Shown here: in pieces, positions 27,452 to 35,228 of the stretch
How the letters are laid out: the number at the start of each line of letters is the position of its first letter
How positions within the stretch are numbered: the first letter of the stretch is position 1
Assembly: GCF_038405225.1 (NCBI RefSeq)
Contig: NZ_CP151657.1
Location: forward strand, 1-64,000
From: Arthrobacter citreus
Lineage (GTDB): Bacteria > Actinomycetota > Actinomycetes > Actinomycetales > Micrococcaceae
Direction: 5' to 3'
DNA: 64,000 bases
Notes under the pieces: generated by a model
The model's database searches: none
Told to the model about the DNA's origin: nothing
What the model saw: only the letters and a program-made list of their open reading frames with translations
Translations under genes and position numbers: made by a program

Positions 27452-29464
27452 TCAGTTACAGGATCGGAACACCGCTGAGGAAGCGGTGCAGATGAGCCAG
27501 TCAACTCCAGGAGGAAAACCATGTCTGTCTTGAGCAGATCCGTAACTGCCGCCCAGCGCGGCCGCAGCTTTACCGGGGCGCCGGCTTTCGGCGCCGAAGA
27601 AGGGGCCGCACTCACAGCTGGCACCTGCCGGTGTCATACGGGCGGGGAAGTCCCGCCGGGATCCTTGGGGTACGCCACGGTGACGGTGCTCCGCCCGGCG
27701 GGATCCTCTGCCGTGCCGTTCCCCGGCCCCCGCCCGGCACCTGAGGGCGGCAGGATGAACCGGCTGCGGAACAGCTTCGCCGACCGGGAAGCGGGGATGG
27801 CAACCGCGGAATACGCCATTGCCACCTTGCTCCCCATGCTCCGGGTTACTCGCTTGCTCCGGTTCGCTTACAAACATTCGCGGGTCAACCTGTCCGTGGA
27901 CGGTCAGCACCAGCGGCACCGATTCAACCACATCCTGCATGACAACACTCACGCCGAGCAGGTCCAGGACTTCCCGCCTCTGGTCTGGATCCATTGACGA
28001 CAAACGCCCCCTGGCACGCTCAGCCAACTTCGCAAGATCCGTCAAACGTTCGGCCTTGGCCAGTGCGTCTTGCCGTAGCGATTGCACGGCCAACAGCTTT
28101 CGTTGAGCCTCCTGAAGTTCCCCTCGGAAACGTTCCACCCGCAGCCGTGCATCCTCAGGATCGTCCTCCATCAAGAATGCATCTTTGGCGCGCTCCAACG
28201 CACGCTCCAACTTTCGCACCTGATCCGTGAGTGAACGAGCCACGGTCTCCCCACTGGCTGCGTCAGGTTCATCATCAAGCTCCAACCATTGGCGTGCCAT
28301 AGCCGTCAACCGGCCAGGGTCCGACAATAAACTCTCGACCTCAGCCCAGACACGTGAGTCCAGCTTCTGCGCGTTCACTTGCTTGCACTGGCAACGTTGG
28401 GCTCCCTGACCCCTGTAACGTCGCCCCGAGCAACGGTAGACGTCGTAGTCCTTGCCCTTGATCTGTACACCGATGTAGTGCTTGCCGCAGCTCCCGTAGA
28501 GCTTGGTCGATAACATCTGCCGGACCTGTTTGGCCGCGACAGTTCCTGTCCTTGGGTGGCGAGCCAGAGCCCGATGCATGGCCCTGAACTCACCCCGGGA
28601 GAAAACCGGGTTTCCCATCTCGATAATGCGGGGTTTGCCGTGCAGCGGCTGCCCGTTCCGATCCACCTTCGTCTTATGTGAGCGGGAATCTGTCGAACCG
28701 CCCTTCGGTTCGCCCCACACGAACGAGGCGGTGTGGAGGGTGGGATTCGACAGTATGCGACGCACTACTACATGGCCCCACTTGCCCCCATGTTTAGATT
28801 GGCCCGCGTTGCGGGACTTTATTCCCGCATCATTCAGTTGATCGCTGATCTGTCCCACACTCAGGCCATCACGTACAAGCCAGTCGTACATCAGCCGCAA
28901 GGTCTCCCGTTCTGCAACATCCGGTACAGGGTGTGCCGTTCGGCGGGATCCCGCCAGCTTCCATCCGTATGACGGCTGACCACCTGGCCAGAGCCCCTGC
29001 TCCAGTTTGGCGCGCTGGCCCCGAATAGTACGCTCAGCGATCTTGCGGCGCTCTTCCTGGGCGATCAGTAGTCGGAAACCCGTCATAAGTTGCTGGTCAG
29101 CGCTCGCAACGTCCGTGGCTGGGTCCTTCGCATCAATCAGTTTGATTCCGAGATCCCGCAGATCCCGGGTTGCTTGAAGCCCGTGCAGCATGTCGCGGGT
29201 GAACCGATCGAGGTCGAATACCAACACCACGTCGATCTTGCCTTCTCGGGCATCGTTGAGCAGCCGCACCCATTCTGGGCGGGTGTTACTGGCACCGCTG
29301 GCTCCGGCGTCGATGTACCCGCCGGTGTCCTCCCATCCGTTGCTTTCGATGTGGGCTAGACACCACGCTTGCTGCGTGTCCAGGCTGGTGCCATCAACCT
29401 GCCTGGCAGTGGACACCCGCAGATAGTATGCGGCCCTTGGCCGTTTGACCTGTGGCTGATTCAT
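27452..29464 (-). CDS. int: Large serine integrase, 3' end remodelled by integration
   Basis: A 670-residue large serine recombinase in the integrated state. The resolvase domain starts YLRVSTARQ with the catalytic Ser18, followed by DLDRFTRDM and EERRKIAERTIRGQ. Next are the recombinase domain and a Cys/His zinc-ribbon region (GSCGKHYIG... YRCSGRRYRGQG... RCQCK) with a coiled coil near residues 420-500. Residues 546-547 (Gln-Gly) are encoded by the ACCTTG core. Residues 548-670 are read from host DNA antisense to the pilin and tadC flank. In the excised circle the gene would end at 35169-35171 after 566 residues. ATG 29464 (GGGGA upstream) overlaps the preceding stop. Confidence 0.92.
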   Translation of the reverse strand: MNQPQVKRPRAAYYLRVSTARQVDGTSLDTQQAWCLAHIESNGWEDTGGYIDAGASGASNTRPEWVRLLNDAREGKIDVVLVFDLDRFTRDMLHGLQATRDLRDLGIKLIDAKDPATDVASADQQLMTGFRLLIAQEERRKIAERTIRGQRAKLEQGLWPGGQPSYGWKLAGSRRTAHPVPDVAERETLRLMYDWLVRDGLSVGQISDQLNDAGIKSRNAGQSKHGGKWGHVVVRRILSNPTLHTASFVWGEPKGGSTDSRSHKTKVDRNGQPLHGKPRIIEMGNPVFSRGEFRAMHRALARHPRTGTVAAKQVRQMLSTKLYGSCGKHYIGVQIKGKDYDVYRCSGRRYRGQGAQRCQCKQVNAQKLDSRVWAEVESLLSDPGRLTAMARQWLELDDEPDAASGETVARSLTDQVRKLERALERAKDAFLMEDDPEDARLRVERFRGELQEAQRKLLAVQSLRQDALAKAERLTDLAKLAERARGRLSSMDPDQRREVLDLLGVSVVMQDVVESVPLVLTVHGQVDPRMFVSEPEQASNPEHGEQGGNGVFRGCHPRFPVGEAVPQPVHPAALRCRAGAGERHGRGSRRAEHRHRGVPQGSRRDFPARMTPAGASCECGPFFGAESRRPGKAAAALGGSYGSAQDRHGFPPGVDWLICTASSAVFRSCN
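27521..27829 (+). pseudogene. DUF4244 Tad pilin-like gene, 5' part, cut by element insertion
   Basis: AGGAGG six bases before ATG 27521 marks a strong start. The frame runs through a variable leader to MNRLRNSFADREAGMATAEY and AIATL, the conserved pilin/DUF4244 motif, then enters the mobile element at the ACCTTG core (27824-27829). Beyond it the frame continues for 56 codons of element sequence to 27997 and loses the hydrophobic pilin helix. Joined in frame to 35235-35336 it gives 136 residues. Homologues (Rv3656c-like) are the presumed Flp-type pilin of actinobacterial Tad loci. Confidence 0.9.
27824..27829. other. attL crossover core
   Basis: ACCTTG joins pilin codons (Ala-Ile-Ala-Thr-Leu) on the left to element sequence CTCCCCATGC on the right. 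On the other strand it encodes Gln-Gly of the integrase. Confidence 0.85.
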
Positions 29465-29712
29465 CTGGTCCCCGCGATCACGTCGGCGGGCCAATCAGAA
29501 CGAGAAGTGGTCAAGTAGGAGGCTGCTTCCAGTGCGGAGACATGTATGAGGGTGCTTCCCAGCCTTACCGTGACAGGGCATGCGGCACGGTGACAGTGTT
29601 TGAGCGCAACGCGCAGTTTTCGGTCATGCCCTGGCTTGAACCTCCCGCTGGTATTACCACCACACCCGCAGCAGCAATATTCAGGGCGGAAATCAACGAT
29701 GGTGTTGGTCAT
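29461..29712 (-). CDS. Small cysteine-rich protein coupled to the integrase
   Basis: An 83-residue protein with YCCCGCGGNTSGRFKPGHDRKLRVAL near the N-terminus. The CxCGCG...GRFxPGHD pattern is common in short proteins of actinobacterial phages and plasmids and suggests a metal-binding knuckle. Its stop overlaps the integrase ATG (ATGA), so both are made from one message. Such a partner could be a recombination directionality factor or a DNA-binding accessory; this is inference from position only. Confidence 0.7.
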   Translation of the reverse strand: MTNTIVDFRPEYCCCGCGGNTSGRFKPGHDRKLRVALKHCHRAACPVTVRLGSTLIHVSALEAASYLTTSRSDWPADVIAGTR

Positions 29713-29837
29713 GGTCGGTATGTCTCCGTTTCATAAGGGTTTACAGGCTTTGGGACCACGAATGGACGTGGCTTATGCGCCAAGGGTTCGAAGATGTGCA
29801 AGTAGCCTGAGAGTCGAACGCATCTATCGCGGTTCAC
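29709..29837 (-). CDS. Possible 42-residue protein upstream of the integrase operon
   Basis: GTG 29837 has GAGG five bases upstream, and the stop overlaps the next ATG (ATGA). The product is basic and proline-rich (PLAHKPRPFVVPKPVNPYE). No family recognised. The translational coupling is the main reason to list it. Confidence 0.4.
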   Translation of the reverse strand: MNRDRCVRLSGYLHIFEPLAHKPRPFVVPKPVNPYETETYRP

Positions 29838-29924
29838 AGTGTCCTCTTTGATGTGGTGGGTTTGTTGGTGCAAAAACCTCCAGCAAAACATGTGAATTCG
29901 GACCTTAACAATGTGGTTTAGTGC

Positions 29925-29933
29925 TGTGGATAA
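29925..29933 (-). promoter_or_regulatory. Consensus DnaA box in the element's control region
   Basis: TTATCCACA on the minus strand is a perfect DnaA box. It lies in the 384-bp non-coding stretch 29838-30221 between the leftward integrase operon and the rightward coiled-coil gene. Apart from this box and a short hairpin (GTGAG/CTCAC, 30180-30194) I see no genes or strong repeats there. A single box is weak evidence for an origin. Confidence 0.4.
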
Positions 29934-30221
29934 CCCTGTGAATCGCAGAAGCGGTTGTCTGTGGCTGCCTCGTCATCCGAGGTGGTATTTCCTCAGCCTC
30001 GGGTGGGGTCTTCTGTGTATTCACGCGGTGTTTTGGGCCTTCCGGGCGGGCCCATTGCTCCGAGGTCCACGGAGACGCCATCGGAATGAGCACCCAGTAC
30101 AGGGGCTGGCAGTGCGGTGTGCAACCAAGGTGGACAGGAACTGTCATGAATGCTCGCTAAGGTTTAATCCAATTGGTTCGTGAGACTGGCTCACTGACCG
30201 GCTGTCAGGGGAACGCCGTAA

Positions 30222-31292
30222 ATGATCTGGATCCACTATGCTCTTCAGACTCCGACGCCGGAGGTGACACTGTCCCCGGTTGAGCAGTTCGCGCGGAGCA
30301 ACGCTGGGCTCATTAGCCTCGCCGTGCTCGCAATCGGTGCGCTCGCTCTCGTGGTGCCGATTTATCTTGATATCCGAAAGGAACGAAAAGCCAAGAAGGA
30401 ACATGCAACCGCACCCAAGAAAATTTGGCTGCGGCGCGTCTGGCTCTGGGCTACGGACAAATGGAAAAGGCTCCGTACCCCGCTGGAAGGTCGAATGGAT
30501 GTCAGAACCCAGCCCGTTGAAGCCCAGACCAAGACTGATGAACTGCGGCAGGAACGCGAGGACTGGAAAAACGACCACGAAGCGACGAGGGCCAAGCTGT
30601 TGGAGGCTCAAAACGAGGCCAGGGGTACACAAATCGAGCTGCAAGCGGCCCGCAGCCAACTGGACGTTGCCAGGTATGAGCGCCAAGAGGCGGAAACAAG
30701 GAACGTTCAGTTGGACCGAAAATTGGCGGCCCTGACCATGGAACGTGACGAGCTGGAAGCAAACCTTGTCAGAACCAGAATTCGACTCAATAAGCTGGAT
30801 ACCAAGGCCAGTGCGAGCCAAACGGATCTGGAGGCCGCATGCAAGGAGCGCGATGACCTCCGACAGCAAAAAGAGTTCATGAACGATGTGCTGAATGATT
30901 TTAGTCGGAAGCAACAGAACGACCGAGCCAAGATCGCCAAACTGACTTCGCAGCTTGAGGAACGAAATAAACAAGCCAGCGTTGATTTCAAGGCCCCGGA
31001 TATTGACCCCGAATGGTTCATCACCGGCAATGACGCGGGACTGCGACTGCACCACCTGCGGGGCGACACGGTCAGGCATGTCTACGTCAAAGCCGCTGTC
31101 CATGGTGTCGCAGTGACCGGCGGGATCATGGACCCAATGTTCGAGGGTAGCGAACTCCAATTTGATGTAAGGCCCCGCTACGCTCATCTGGACCCCGACG
31201 GCAGAGACTTTTACGTGCATTGGACGGACGCTAAAGGCGAAGAGCGCAGTGCACATCTTGAATCCCATTTGGAGACAGATCCTCCGTTCTGA
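30222..31292 (+). CDS. Membrane-anchored coiled-coil protein, element cargo
   Basis: The 356-residue product has a short N-terminus, one membrane helix (about residues 29-50), a basic juxtamembrane patch (RKERKAKKEHA), a coiled coil from about 95 to 255 rich in E/R/Q/L, and a C-terminal domain of about 100 residues with alternating strands (RHVYVKAAVHGVAVTGGIM, DFYVHWTDAKGEERSAHL). GGGGA stands nine bases before the ATG. It is the only rightward gene in the element, as cargo genes often are. I do not recognise the family. A membrane-tethered sensor or defence/exclusion protein is possible but unproven. Confidence 0.8.
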   Translation: MIWIHYALQTPTPEVTLSPVEQFARSNAGLISLAVLAIGALALVVPIYLDIRKERKAKKEHATAPKKIWLRRVWLWATDKWKRLRTPLEGRMDVRTQPVEAQTKTDELRQEREDWKNDHEATRAKLLEAQNEARGTQIELQAARSQLDVARYERQEAETRNVQLDRKLAALTMERDELEANLVRTRIRLNKLDTKASASQTDLEAACKERDDLRQQKEFMNDVLNDFSRKQQNDRAKIAKLTSQLEERNKQASVDFKAPDIDPEWFITGNDAGLRLHHLRGDTVRHVYVKAAVHGVAVTGGIMDPMFEGSELQFDVRPRYAHLDPDGRDFYVHWTDAKGEERSAHLESHLETDPPF

Positions 31293-31336
31293 ACCTCGCG
31301 CGTGCGCGCGCGGTCGGACTGCCTTCCGTGGAATAT

Positions 31337-31495
31337 TCATCCCTCGGCCCCCTGTCGGTCTAACCGATCAACCTCCAGGAGCAACGCCCGGATCCGTGCG
31401 TTACGGTCCAGCCGTTCCTGCAGACTTTTCGGGAAACTGTCGCCCATCTTGCGTTTCATACGCTCCAACTCCAGTCGCTGCTGCCGATCCAACAT
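31337..31495 (-). CDS. Small charged helical protein
   Basis: 52 residues, MLDRQQRLELERMKRKMGDS followed by two more helix-forming charged segments ending LLLEVDRLDRQ. AGGAGG lies seven bases before ATG 31495, a strong start. It follows the primase-helicase gene by 174 bp in the same direction. No family recognised; size and charge would suit a regulator or a replication accessory. Confidence 0.65.
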   Translation of the reverse strand: MLDRQQRLELERMKRKMGDSFPKSLQERLDRNARIRALLLEVDRLDRQGAEG

Positions 31496-31625
31496 TTCCT
31501 TACCTCCTTGGTGTTCCGAATTGGAGCCGCACTCACTGCGGCAGGTGGGGTGTGGCGCGGCGGGTGACGGCTCCCCTTCGGGGAGGAGCCGCACCGCCGC
31601 ACTGCGCGGACACACTCTCAACCAC

Positions 31626-31668
31626 CCAGTGCGGCCAAGCGCAGCTCCAATGCGGCTGGCCGCACTGG
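31626..31668. repeat. 12-bp inverted repeat after the primase-helicase gene
   Basis: CCAGTGCGGCCA (31626-31637) and its exact complement (31657-31668) flank a 19-nt spacer, 2 bp beyond the primase-helicase stop. Further TGCGGC copies occur between 31529 and 31660. It may be a terminator or a replication-control site. Confidence 0.55.
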
Positions 31669-31669
31669 A

Positions 31670-33631
31670 TCAGTAGGCAAGCACGGTCTGGCCCGATGTC
31701 GTGAAAGTGGGTCTTCCGCCCTTCATCGGCCCGTTCAATGTCAGCCGCCCAGAGTCAGTCAGAGCTTTGATCGCGGCGTTCTTCCTGTCCTTACTTGCGG
31801 ACAACTCAGCGCTTCCGTGTATATCCCGTGCGCTGGCACCATTTGGCTCGCAGGACCTCACGAACTGGAATATCTGCTCCACCAATTCCAGATGTTCCGG
31901 AGCTTCGCCGTCGCCCAGCACTGACAATCGGCGCATCGTGACGTCGTAGGCCAGGCGGGTTTTACCCACCCAAACATCGCGGCCTTCTGCCGCGATGGAC
32001 CTGTTGCCCCGCGAATCCTTTACCATCGTCATGTTGGTATCCGCCCAGTCATTCAAACGTGTCGCACCCCTGGCCCGCGCAGGTTCATCAGGGTTACCTC
32101 GTCCCGTGTGGGTCACGAGCACCAACTCCGAGACCTTAGCCAGGCGTTTGATCTCGTCGAGATGCTCTAGGAACAAACCGACATCGGTGTTGCTGTTCTC
32201 GTCCAATCCCGATGCGGCCCGGGCGAACGGGTCAATCACCCATACCTGCACCTCATTGGCTTTCAACTGTTCCGCCACCCACTGTTTGCCCGCATCGGTG
32301 GTGAGGATTCCGCGCCGACCCCGAAGATGCGACAACATCACTGCGTTGGTGTCGGTGATCCCGGATTCTCTGAGCCAACGGACTTGCTGCGCCTCGGTCA
32401 GTTCAAAGTTGAACAACGCAACCTTGCCGACCAACGGTGTGGTTTTGAACTCCCCGAGAAACCGCTCGCCGTTAACCAGGCTGCGGACCAGATTCTGCAC
32501 CAACGTGGTCTTCCCCGTTTTATATCCGGCAGCGATCACGAGGTTGCCTCCTGCTTGCAGCAACCCTTCGACCAACCAGGGTTCGTCCTCTTCTGGAAGC
32601 TCCAACTCCTCGGCAAGTGTGCGCATCGACGGCGGCTGCTCGAAGTCCCGCAACTGCTGCTCCTGCTTGAACAGGAGCTTCGCCTCGTCCATGACCTTCA
32701 GCCGCTGCAGTTGTTCCTGGACTTGTCTGCGGTGGTGTTCGTCCACAGTCAGCTTGGCTCGCGGATCATCTATTCCACGGGTCAGGCCTGAGCTAATGGT
32801 CCGATGTATCTCTTGGGGGTCTAATCCCGCCGCCTTAGCTGCACTGGCCAGGACTTCTCGGACGAGCGTCTCTGACAGGTCAGCCCCGACTAATTGACCT
32901 AGGTTCATTGCAGCCCGGTTCAAAGTGTCATTGCGCTTCCCCTCTGGAGCTTCCCGTACTAAAGCCAGCTCGCGGTCGAGCGCGGCGTAAACCGCTGCTG
33001 ATCCCACCGGCTCGGTGTGGGTTCTCGTAGGAGCCAGCATTCCCGTTGTGTGTTCCCGCTCTTGGGACTCCTTGCTGCGTTTCTTGGGTGTCAGGAGTGC
33101 CAGTAGGGCTTCAGGTGCCTTAGGCAGCTCCGAGATCCGGGGTAACGGACTCCCTGCGTCGACGCGGTACGTCTTGCCGCCCAAGACAGACCCCGGGCCG
33201 ACGACCAGACCGCCCTGCCCCCGGATATCCACGCCTTCAGCGACCGTTCCAGCGCTATTGCGAATCTGAGAGCCCCGGAAGTACCGGTGCTGGCCCCCAG
33301 TTGTCGTATGCACGGTGAACGCGTCAGGCAGGTTGAGTACCTCGGTCAGCTCCTCCCACGCCACGACGCCGTTCTTGCCTCCCTTGATGTCTAGGTCAAC
33401 GACCACCAGCTCGGACTTGCCGGTGTCGATGCCGTAACCTGCGGTGGGCCATTTGGTGAACCAGCCACGGATGGTGGATTCATCCCGAGTGGATTCTTCT
33501 TGCCATTTCACCAGCGGGCGTTTGCGCCCGCTAGATAATTCCATTGGCAGGACAAAATAACCCTTGGATGCTGCGTCCAGCGCTGCTTGCAGTTGTTTCT
33601 TGGTGTTTACGGGTGCTGGGAGCTTTACCAT
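31670..33631 (-). CDS. Primase-polymerase fused to RepA-type AAA helicase
   Basis: A 653-residue replication protein. The N-terminal AEP primase-polymerase domain shows VVVDLDIKGG (metal-binding D79, D81), TTGGQHRYFRG (H115) and VDIRGQGGLVVGPGS. After a linker, a RecA-fold/RepA-like ATPase has Walker A AAGYKTGKTTL and a Walker B-like VWVIDPFARA, then a winged-helix-like C-terminus. Such proteins start replication of plasmids, satellites and integrative elements, so the excised circle probably replicates. The ATG overlaps the 3' end of the upstream gene by 7 bp. Confidence 0.9.
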   Translation of the reverse strand: MVKLPAPVNTKKQLQAALDAASKGYFVLPMELSSGRKRPLVKWQEESTRDESTIRGWFTKWPTAGYGIDTGKSELVVVDLDIKGGKNGVVAWEELTEVLNLPDAFTVHTTTGGQHRYFRGSQIRNSAGTVAEGVDIRGQGGLVVGPGSVLGGKTYRVDAGSPLPRISELPKAPEALLALLTPKKRSKESQEREHTTGMLAPTRTHTEPVGSAAVYAALDRELALVREAPEGKRNDTLNRAAMNLGQLVGADLSETLVREVLASAAKAAGLDPQEIHRTISSGLTRGIDDPRAKLTVDEHHRRQVQEQLQRLKVMDEAKLLFKQEQQLRDFEQPPSMRTLAEELELPEEDEPWLVEGLLQAGGNLVIAAGYKTGKTTLVQNLVRSLVNGERFLGEFKTTPLVGKVALFNFELTEAQQVRWLRESGITDTNAVMLSHLRGRRGILTTDAGKQWVAEQLKANEVQVWVIDPFARAASGLDENSNTDVGLFLEHLDEIKRLAKVSELVLVTHTGRGNPDEPARARGATRLNDWADTNMTMVKDSRGNRSIAAEGRDVWVGKTRLAYDVTMRRLSVLGDGEAPEHLELVEQIFQFVRSCEPNGASARDIHGSAELSASKDRKNAAIKALTDSGRLTLNGPMKGGRPTFTTSGQTVLAY

Positions 33632-33918
33632 GTCTGGTCCACCTCCGGCTGGCCGACCTTGGGTATCAGGTTGGTCCGCAGGTTCGTAGCGGTTCTGTCC
33701 CGGATTCTCATTCGTCCTGTCGCTTCCGAGTCACGTCCAGCGTCGCACCAGGGACATCCAGATTTGTCGACACCACGGTTGCGGTGGTTCGTGTTGTGCG
33801 CACCGAGGTTGGGTTGGTTCTTGTGTAGGGCCGATAGTTTGGCTCGTGCTGCTGGATCGGACATTTGGTTCTTCGCGGCTTCGCTCATTCGGCGTCGGCC
33901 TTCATCCGAGATGGCCAT
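33625..33918 (-). CDS. NUMOD3-like small DNA-binding protein
   Basis: 97 residues. The N-terminus SDEGRRRMSEAAKNQMSD plus PAARAKLSALHKNQPN resembles NUMOD3 repeats, which bind DNA in homing endonucleases. A CPWC pair (GCPWCDAGRD) may hold a metal. No nuclease domain is visible. The ATG overlaps the stop of the 37-codon gene upstream (TAATG), with GGAGGAAG as ribosome site; its 3' end overlaps the primase-helicase start. A replication or copy-control role is inferred from the coupling. Confidence 0.7.
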   Translation of the reverse strand: MAISDEGRRRMSEAAKNQMSDPAARAKLSALHKNQPNLGAHNTNHRNRGVDKSGCPWCDAGRDSEATGRMRIRDRTATNLRTNLIPKVGQPEVDQTW

Positions 33919-34031
33919 TACGCGGCTTCCTCCTGGGCGGTCTCGACCGGGTTGGAAAACAGCAGCCGCAGGAGCCGTTCGAATGACGCTGGGGGTAGAG
34001 GTTCTGATTCGAAATGGACGTGGCTATGCAT
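33918..34031 (-). CDS. 37-residue protein in the replication operon
   Basis: ATG 34031 has AAGGAA five bases upstream. The product is MHSHVHFESEPLPPASFERL followed by a short leucine-rich helix and an acidic end. Its TAA overlaps the next ATG by one base. No family recognised; it may mainly serve translational coupling. Confidence 0.55.
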   Translation of the reverse strand: MHSHVHFESEPLPPASFERLLRLLFSNPVETAQEEAA

Positions 34032-34164
34032 GGGCGTTCCTTGGGTAAGAAACGAGATGGGGGATTGCTCTCGCCAGGTCCGGGAGCTTTTCTCCCGGCA
34101 CCTTTGTCACTGGTGGCCCAGTGCCCCCTGGTTCGATCCGCCGACTGGATCGGTGGATCGCCAT
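34024..34164 (-). CDS. Possible 46-residue leader of the replication operon
   Basis: ATG 34164 has AAGAGG eight bases upstream; the frame ends 8 bp inside the next small gene. The product starts MAIHRSSRRIEPGG and has no known family. It spans a short hairpin (CCGGGAG/CTCCCGG, 34080-34098), which would instead fit an untranslated leader. Listed because the overlap chain continues through 34031, 33918 and 33631. Confidence 0.3.
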   Translation of the reverse strand: MAIHRSSRRIEPGGTGPPVTKVPGEKLPDLARAIPHLVSYPRNAHA

Positions 34165-34229
34165 GCTAGGAACCTCTTACCGGCATCTTGATGTCCGACC
34201 TCGCCGTGGCGCAGGTGCTGATTCCGAGA

Positions 34230-34235
34230 TTTATA
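34230..34235 (-). promoter_or_regulatory. Candidate -10 box for the replication operon
   Basis: TATAAA on the minus strand stands out in a GC-rich setting, 66 bp before the first possible small gene. I see no good -35 hexamer. The stretch 34165-34440 otherwise holds only an inverted repeat (34282-34333). Confidence 0.3.
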
Positions 34236-34281
34236 CAATCACGACCCTTCCTGCTCATGCGTCGGAGCAGTCCGGACACAG

Positions 34282-34333
34282 CTCTGCCACCGGTAGCGTT
34301 CTGGGACTTATTCGCCCTAGCCCGGTGGCAGAG
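34282..34333. repeat. 12-bp inverted repeat in the element's control region
   Basis: CTCTGCCACCGG (34282-34293) and its exact complement (34322-34333) flank a 28-nt spacer. It lies between the unknown helical gene and the replication operon. It could be an origin structure, a regulator site or a terminator. Confidence 0.5.
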
Positions 34334-34440
34334 TTGCTATTAAGTTTTAGAGGAGGACCCCAGTACCCGAGTTACACCAGGATCAGTCCAACAGGCACCG
34401 GGGAGGGTGCGCAACTCCGGAACGGCGCGGCAAAGAGGGT

Positions 34441-35124
34441 CTACTCGACGACTTGGAACCGGGCGAAATCACGCACGGCCCGAATTGCCCGCTGGAGTCG
34501 AGCCAATTCGTCAAAAGCAGGAGCAGAGCGACGGTATCCCACCGGATCGGCCAGCGACACGCCCGCTCTTGCCTCGTACGACGACACACCCTCTCCGCTC
34601 GTGGCTTCAAGCATGACTCGTCGCCATGCCGCGTCAGTCATCGCGGACTGTTTGGCCTCGGAGTACTTGACCGCATTGCTGTCGTCTAGCTCAGCCAGGC
34701 GGGTGAGCACTCGCTCTTGAATTTCGGCCACGATGTCTGAGGCGTCCTTCCGGCTGGCCTCAAGAACCGTCGGGTACTTGTCGAGAATCGCTGCCAGCCG
34801 GAACTGGTCACCTCCCCGAATCAGCACTTCCAAAGAGCGGCCAGCTGCCTCCAGCTGCTGAACTTTGGCCCACTCGTTGTTCGCGACCGCCACTGAGTCT
34901 GCATCCAGAGGTCGAAGCTGGTTCAGAGCGGCCTCCCGTGCGGCATCGGAGGACTTCGCAGCGGTTTCGGAGGGGAGAAACTCCAGAAGTTGCTTCTCGG
35001 CCTCGCGGAGGCGACGGAAGCGCTCAGCGTTGACCTCGTCCGGAACCAGTCTCTTGTCTTCAAACGCCACTGCGTCACTAGCCTGCTCGACGAACCTAAC
35101 AAACGTATCGGTGTATTTACCCAA
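34441..35124 (-). CDS. Unknown helical protein at the element's right end
   Basis: 227 residues, almost entirely predicted helix, with a long charged central part (RFRRLREAEKQLLEFLPSET) and a C-terminal LARLQRAIRAVRDFARFQ. AAGGAGG five bases before TTG 35124 decides the start; an upstream TTG at 35139 overlaps that site and is rejected. In the integrated state its upstream DNA is the pilin 3' part. In the excised circle it would lie 44 bp behind the native integrase stop, in the same direction. No family recognised. Confidence 0.7.
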   Translation of the reverse strand: MGKYTDTFVRFVEQASDAVAFEDKRLVPDEVNAERFRRLREAEKQLLEFLPSETAAKSSDAAREAALNQLRPLDADSVAVANNEWAKVQQLEAAGRSLEVLIRGGDQFRLAAILDKYPTVLEASRKDASDIVAEIQERVLTRLAELDDSNAVKYSEAKQSAMTDAAWRRVMLEATSGEGVSSYEARAGVSLADPVGYRRSAPAFDELARLQRAIRAVRDFARFQVVE

Positions 35125-35228
35125 GGTGTCCTCCTTCAATATTCAGCCCCGACGGTTGCCGGTAGCCCTCAAGCCTCCGAAGCGGCCTCGACAACGAACC
35201 TGAATGGCGGGAACACCGCGACACGGGG

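Noticed and set aside
29905-30147. An 80-codon minus-strand frame in the element's non-coding region
   Set aside because: No good ribosome site, odd composition, overlaps the DnaA box, and no coupling to neighbours.
34129-34150. A tRNA T-loop-like string (GGTTCGATCC) inside the element
   Set aside because: The flanking bases do not form T-stem or acceptor stem pairs, so no tRNA can be drawn.
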